The notes under the pieces are model-generated. The model did no database searches, was not told where the DNA came from, and saw only the letters and a list, made by a program, of their open reading frames with translations. A stretch of DNA of 7,947 bases, from NCBI GenBank assembly GCA_020846815.1, contig JADLDF010000510.1, positions 1 to 7,947 of the forward strand, read 5' to 3'. The stretch is from Gammaproteobacteria bacterium. GTDB lineage: Bacteria > Pseudomonadota > Gammaproteobacteria > Steroidobacterales > Steroidobacteraceae. Shown piece after piece: positions 6,318 to 7,947 of this stretch (position 1 is its first letter; each line of letters opens with the position of its first letter). The translations under genes and the position numbers were made by a program.

Positions 6318-7201
6318 GGAGACTCGAGGAAGCGGATTGCGACCGGGAACGCGAGCACCAGGAAAGTGCACGGAAAGATGCAGAGGATCAGGGGCGCGAG
6401 CAGTTTGACCGGAGCTTCGAGCGCGAGGCGCTCGGCGCGGGCGAAGCGCTCGTTGAGGCGCTGGTCGGCCTGGCTGCGCAGCACACCGGCCAGGCTGCCG
6501 CCGTTGGACTCCGCCTGCACCAGCGCCGCGACCAGCGAGGTCACGGCCGGCGTGTCGACCCGCTCGGCCAGGGCTCGCAGTGCGTCGGCGCGCAAGCGGC
6601 CGGAACGCAGATCGTTCTGCACGCGCGCGAACGCCCGCCGCAGCGGACTCTCGGGCATGCGCGCGGTCGCGACCTGCAATGCCGTGCTCAATGCGCTGCC
6701 CGCCTCGAGCGCCAGCGTCAGCATGTCGACGTAGACCGGCAGGTCGCGCAGGATCTGCCAGGCCCGACGGACGATCGCATCGCGCAGCCACAGTACCGGC
6801 CAGGCCGCGACCAGCAAGCCGGCGAGCAGGCCGGCCAACGGCATCGGCCAGGACGAGCTGGCGAGGATCACTGCGATCACGGCATGCAGCGCCAGCAGCA
6901 CGACCCAGGTCTGCGGCGACAGCGCCTCCTCGAGCTCCGCAGCCCGCAGCCAGCGATGCACGCGCTCGCGCAGCGCGAGCGGCAGGCGCGGCCCCAGGGG
7001 TTCGGACAGCGCCAGCAGCAGCGGCAGCTGCAGGCTCACCCAGGCCGGCAAAGGCTCGCGCGTGGCGGCGGCCGCGGCGGCGCGGCGCGCCTCGACGAGA
7101 CGCGGCGCGGCGCTCGCTGCCATGCGCGCGAGCACGAGCATCGCGGTCACGACTGCCATGAATGCGAGCAACCCGACCAGAGCGGATCCCGTCGCCGTCA
7201 T
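6314..7201 (-). CDS. tadC: TadC, type II secretion F-domain inner-membrane protein of Tad pilus
   Basis: The preferred start is ATG 7201-7199, which overlaps the tadB stop as ATGA and gives 295 residues, a normal TadC length; a longer upstream frame exists but would lie inside tadB. Membrane helices lie near residues 8-30, 97-117, 119-139 and 265-290. The T2SSF/GspF domain starts at LRDLPVYVDMLTLALEAG (151-168) and includes ESNGGSLAGVLRSQADQ (231-247), a hallmark of this family, before the last hydrophobic hairpin. With TadB it forms the inner-membrane platform on which the TadA ATPase drives pilin assembly. The gene order tadB-tadC-tadE and the 4-bp overlaps on both sides indicate one operon with coupled translation. 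Family and role are firm; the symbol rests on order and length. Confidence 0.88.
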   Translation of the reverse strand: MTATGSALVGLLAFMAVVTAMLVLARMAASAAPRLVEARRAAAAAATREPLPAWVSLQLPLLLALSEPLGPRLPLALRERVHRWLRAAELEEALSPQTWVVLLALHAVIAVILASSSWPMPLAGLLAGLLVAAWPVLWLRDAIVRRAWQILRDLPVYVDMLTLALEAGSALSTALQVATARMPESPLRRAFARVQNDLRSGRLRADALRALAERVDTPAVTSLVAALVQAESNGGSLAGVLRSQADQRLNERFARAERLALEAPVKLLAPLILCIFPCTFLVLAFPVAIRFLESP

Positions 7202-7947
7202 ACGTCGATCCGCACGATCTTGCGGATCAGCAGCGCGCCGATGGTCTCCAGTACCGCCACCACGCCGACGACCAGCCAACCCAGCGGCGTCACGACCAGG
7301 CGACTCATCGGCCCCGGCTCGATCAGGTACAGCACGGCAGCCACACCGATCGGCAACGCACCGACGATCACACCCTGCATCCGGCCCTGCGCCGTCAGAG
7401 CCCGGATCCTCTCCTCCATGGCCACGCGCCGACGCACCGCAGCGGCGAGACGCTCGAGCGCTTCGGCGAGCCCGCCGCCGAGATCGCGCGAGATCGCCAG
7501 CGTCGCGACCAGCATGCGCACGTCGTGCAGGGCGCTGCGACGCGCGAACCCCTCCAGCGCCTCCTCGAGCGGCAGGCCCATGCGATGCTGGCGCAGCACG
7601 AGCGCGAGCTCCTGGGAGACGGGGTGCGGCTGGTGCCGCGGCACCAGCTCCAGCGCCTGCCAGAGCCCGAGGCCACCGCGCAGCCCGGCAGCGACGCTGG
7701 CGATCGCATCCGGCAGCTGGCGCTGCAGGACGGCGAGACGACGACGACGCAGGCGACGATGCGCGAGGCTCGGGAGCACGAGCACCGCCGCGGCGGCCAC
7801 GCCCGCGAGCCAGGCACGGCCCGTCGTGAGCCAGAGCGCGGCAGGAACGACGACGAGTGCGGCCAGGTTCAGCTGCAGGAAACGCCGCGGCTCGATGAAG
7901 ACGAAGAGCTCGGTCAGCTCGACGCGCGTCAGCCGCTCGAGCCGCTG
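7198..7947 (-). CDS. tadB: TadB, type II secretion F-domain inner-membrane protein (5' end outside window)
   Basis: The frame is open from the right edge to the TGA at 7200-7198, giving 249 C-terminal residues. The internal GTG at 7800 is not a good start, because coding continues upstream with FVFIEPRRFLQLNLAAL and two hydrophobic stretches (about residues 23-38 and 47-58 of the visible part), as in TadB. The T2SSF domain begins at LPDAIASVAAGLRGGLGLWQ, includes ISRDLGGGLAEALERLA and ends in two membrane helices (GVIVGALPIGVAAVLYLIEP and GWLVVGVVAVLETIGALLIR). TadB pairs with TadC as the platform protein of the Tad/Flp pilus. About 50-70 N-terminal residues are probably missing, judging from usual TadB lengths near 300-320. 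The TadA ATPase gene would be expected further right. Confidence 0.88.
   Translation of the reverse strand, partial: QRLERLTRVELTELFVFIEPRRFLQLNLAALVVVPAALWLTTGRAWLAGVAAAAVLVLPSLAHRRLRRRRLAVLQRQLPDAIASVAAGLRGGLGLWQALELVPRHQPHPVSQELALVLRQHRMGLPLEEALEGFARRSALHDVRMLVATLAISRDLGGGLAEALERLAAAVRRRVAMEERIRALTAQGRMQGVIVGALPIGVAAVLYLIEPGPMSRLVVTPLGWLVVGVVAVLETIGALLIRKIVRIDV

Noticed and set aside
6318..6791. N-terminal extension of the DUF192-TadE frame to 6791
   Set aside because: This stretch lies inside tadC and reads as an Arg-rich shadow. ATG 6317 with the ATGA overlap is the sensible start.

Overview
The window is about 8 kb of very GC-rich DNA with strong G/C preference at third codon positions. 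It suggests a proteobacterial chromosome. The Rieske oxygenase and MFS-type sequences resemble families I associate with degradative, soil- or water-dwelling gammaproteobacteria, but the exact lineage cannot be set from this sequence. I see no rRNA, tRNA, CRISPR array, insertion sequence, integrase or phage gene. Coding density is high; the longest gap is 206 bp (4852-5057).

Left block, plus strand (1-3475): the C-terminal part of a Rieske non-heme iron oxygenase running in from the left edge; a 165-residue membrane protein that looks like a shortened remnant of an MFS transporter; an overlapping 219-residue protein that may be a hemerythrin-like helical bundle without its iron ligands; a MocA/MobA-like nucleotidyltransferase; and a secreted EF-hand protein with a Pro/Ala/Ser-rich tail. 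The MFS remnant and the hemerythrin-like gene overlap by 4 bp (GTGA). The others are separated by gaps of about 80 bp, two of which hold weak hairpins.

Middle, minus strand (3544-4851): a histidinol-dehydrogenase-family enzyme convergent with the EF-hand gene. It keeps the zinc ligands and catalytic pair of HisD, but its C-terminal third resembles catabolic paralogues such as HpsN more than biosynthetic HisD. It has a clear Shine-Dalgarno sequence and a possible -10 element.

Right block, minus strand (5058-7947): part of a Tad/Flp-type pilus locus, in transcription order tadB (5' end outside the window), tadC, and one reading frame encoding a DUF192 domain, a Pro/Gln-rich linker and a TadE-like pseudopilin. 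These genes are joined by ATGA stop/start overlaps, so they form one operon. TadB and TadC would form the inner-membrane platform and TadE a minor pseudopilin. No Flp pilin, TadA ATPase or TadV peptidase is visible; they would lie beyond the right edge or elsewhere.

Most unusual points: the DUF192-TadE fusion, whose predicted prepilin peptidase site would release the whole DUF192 domain as a giant leader; and the MFS remnant, which appears to join TM7-8 directly to TM11-12. No wholly new system is evident.
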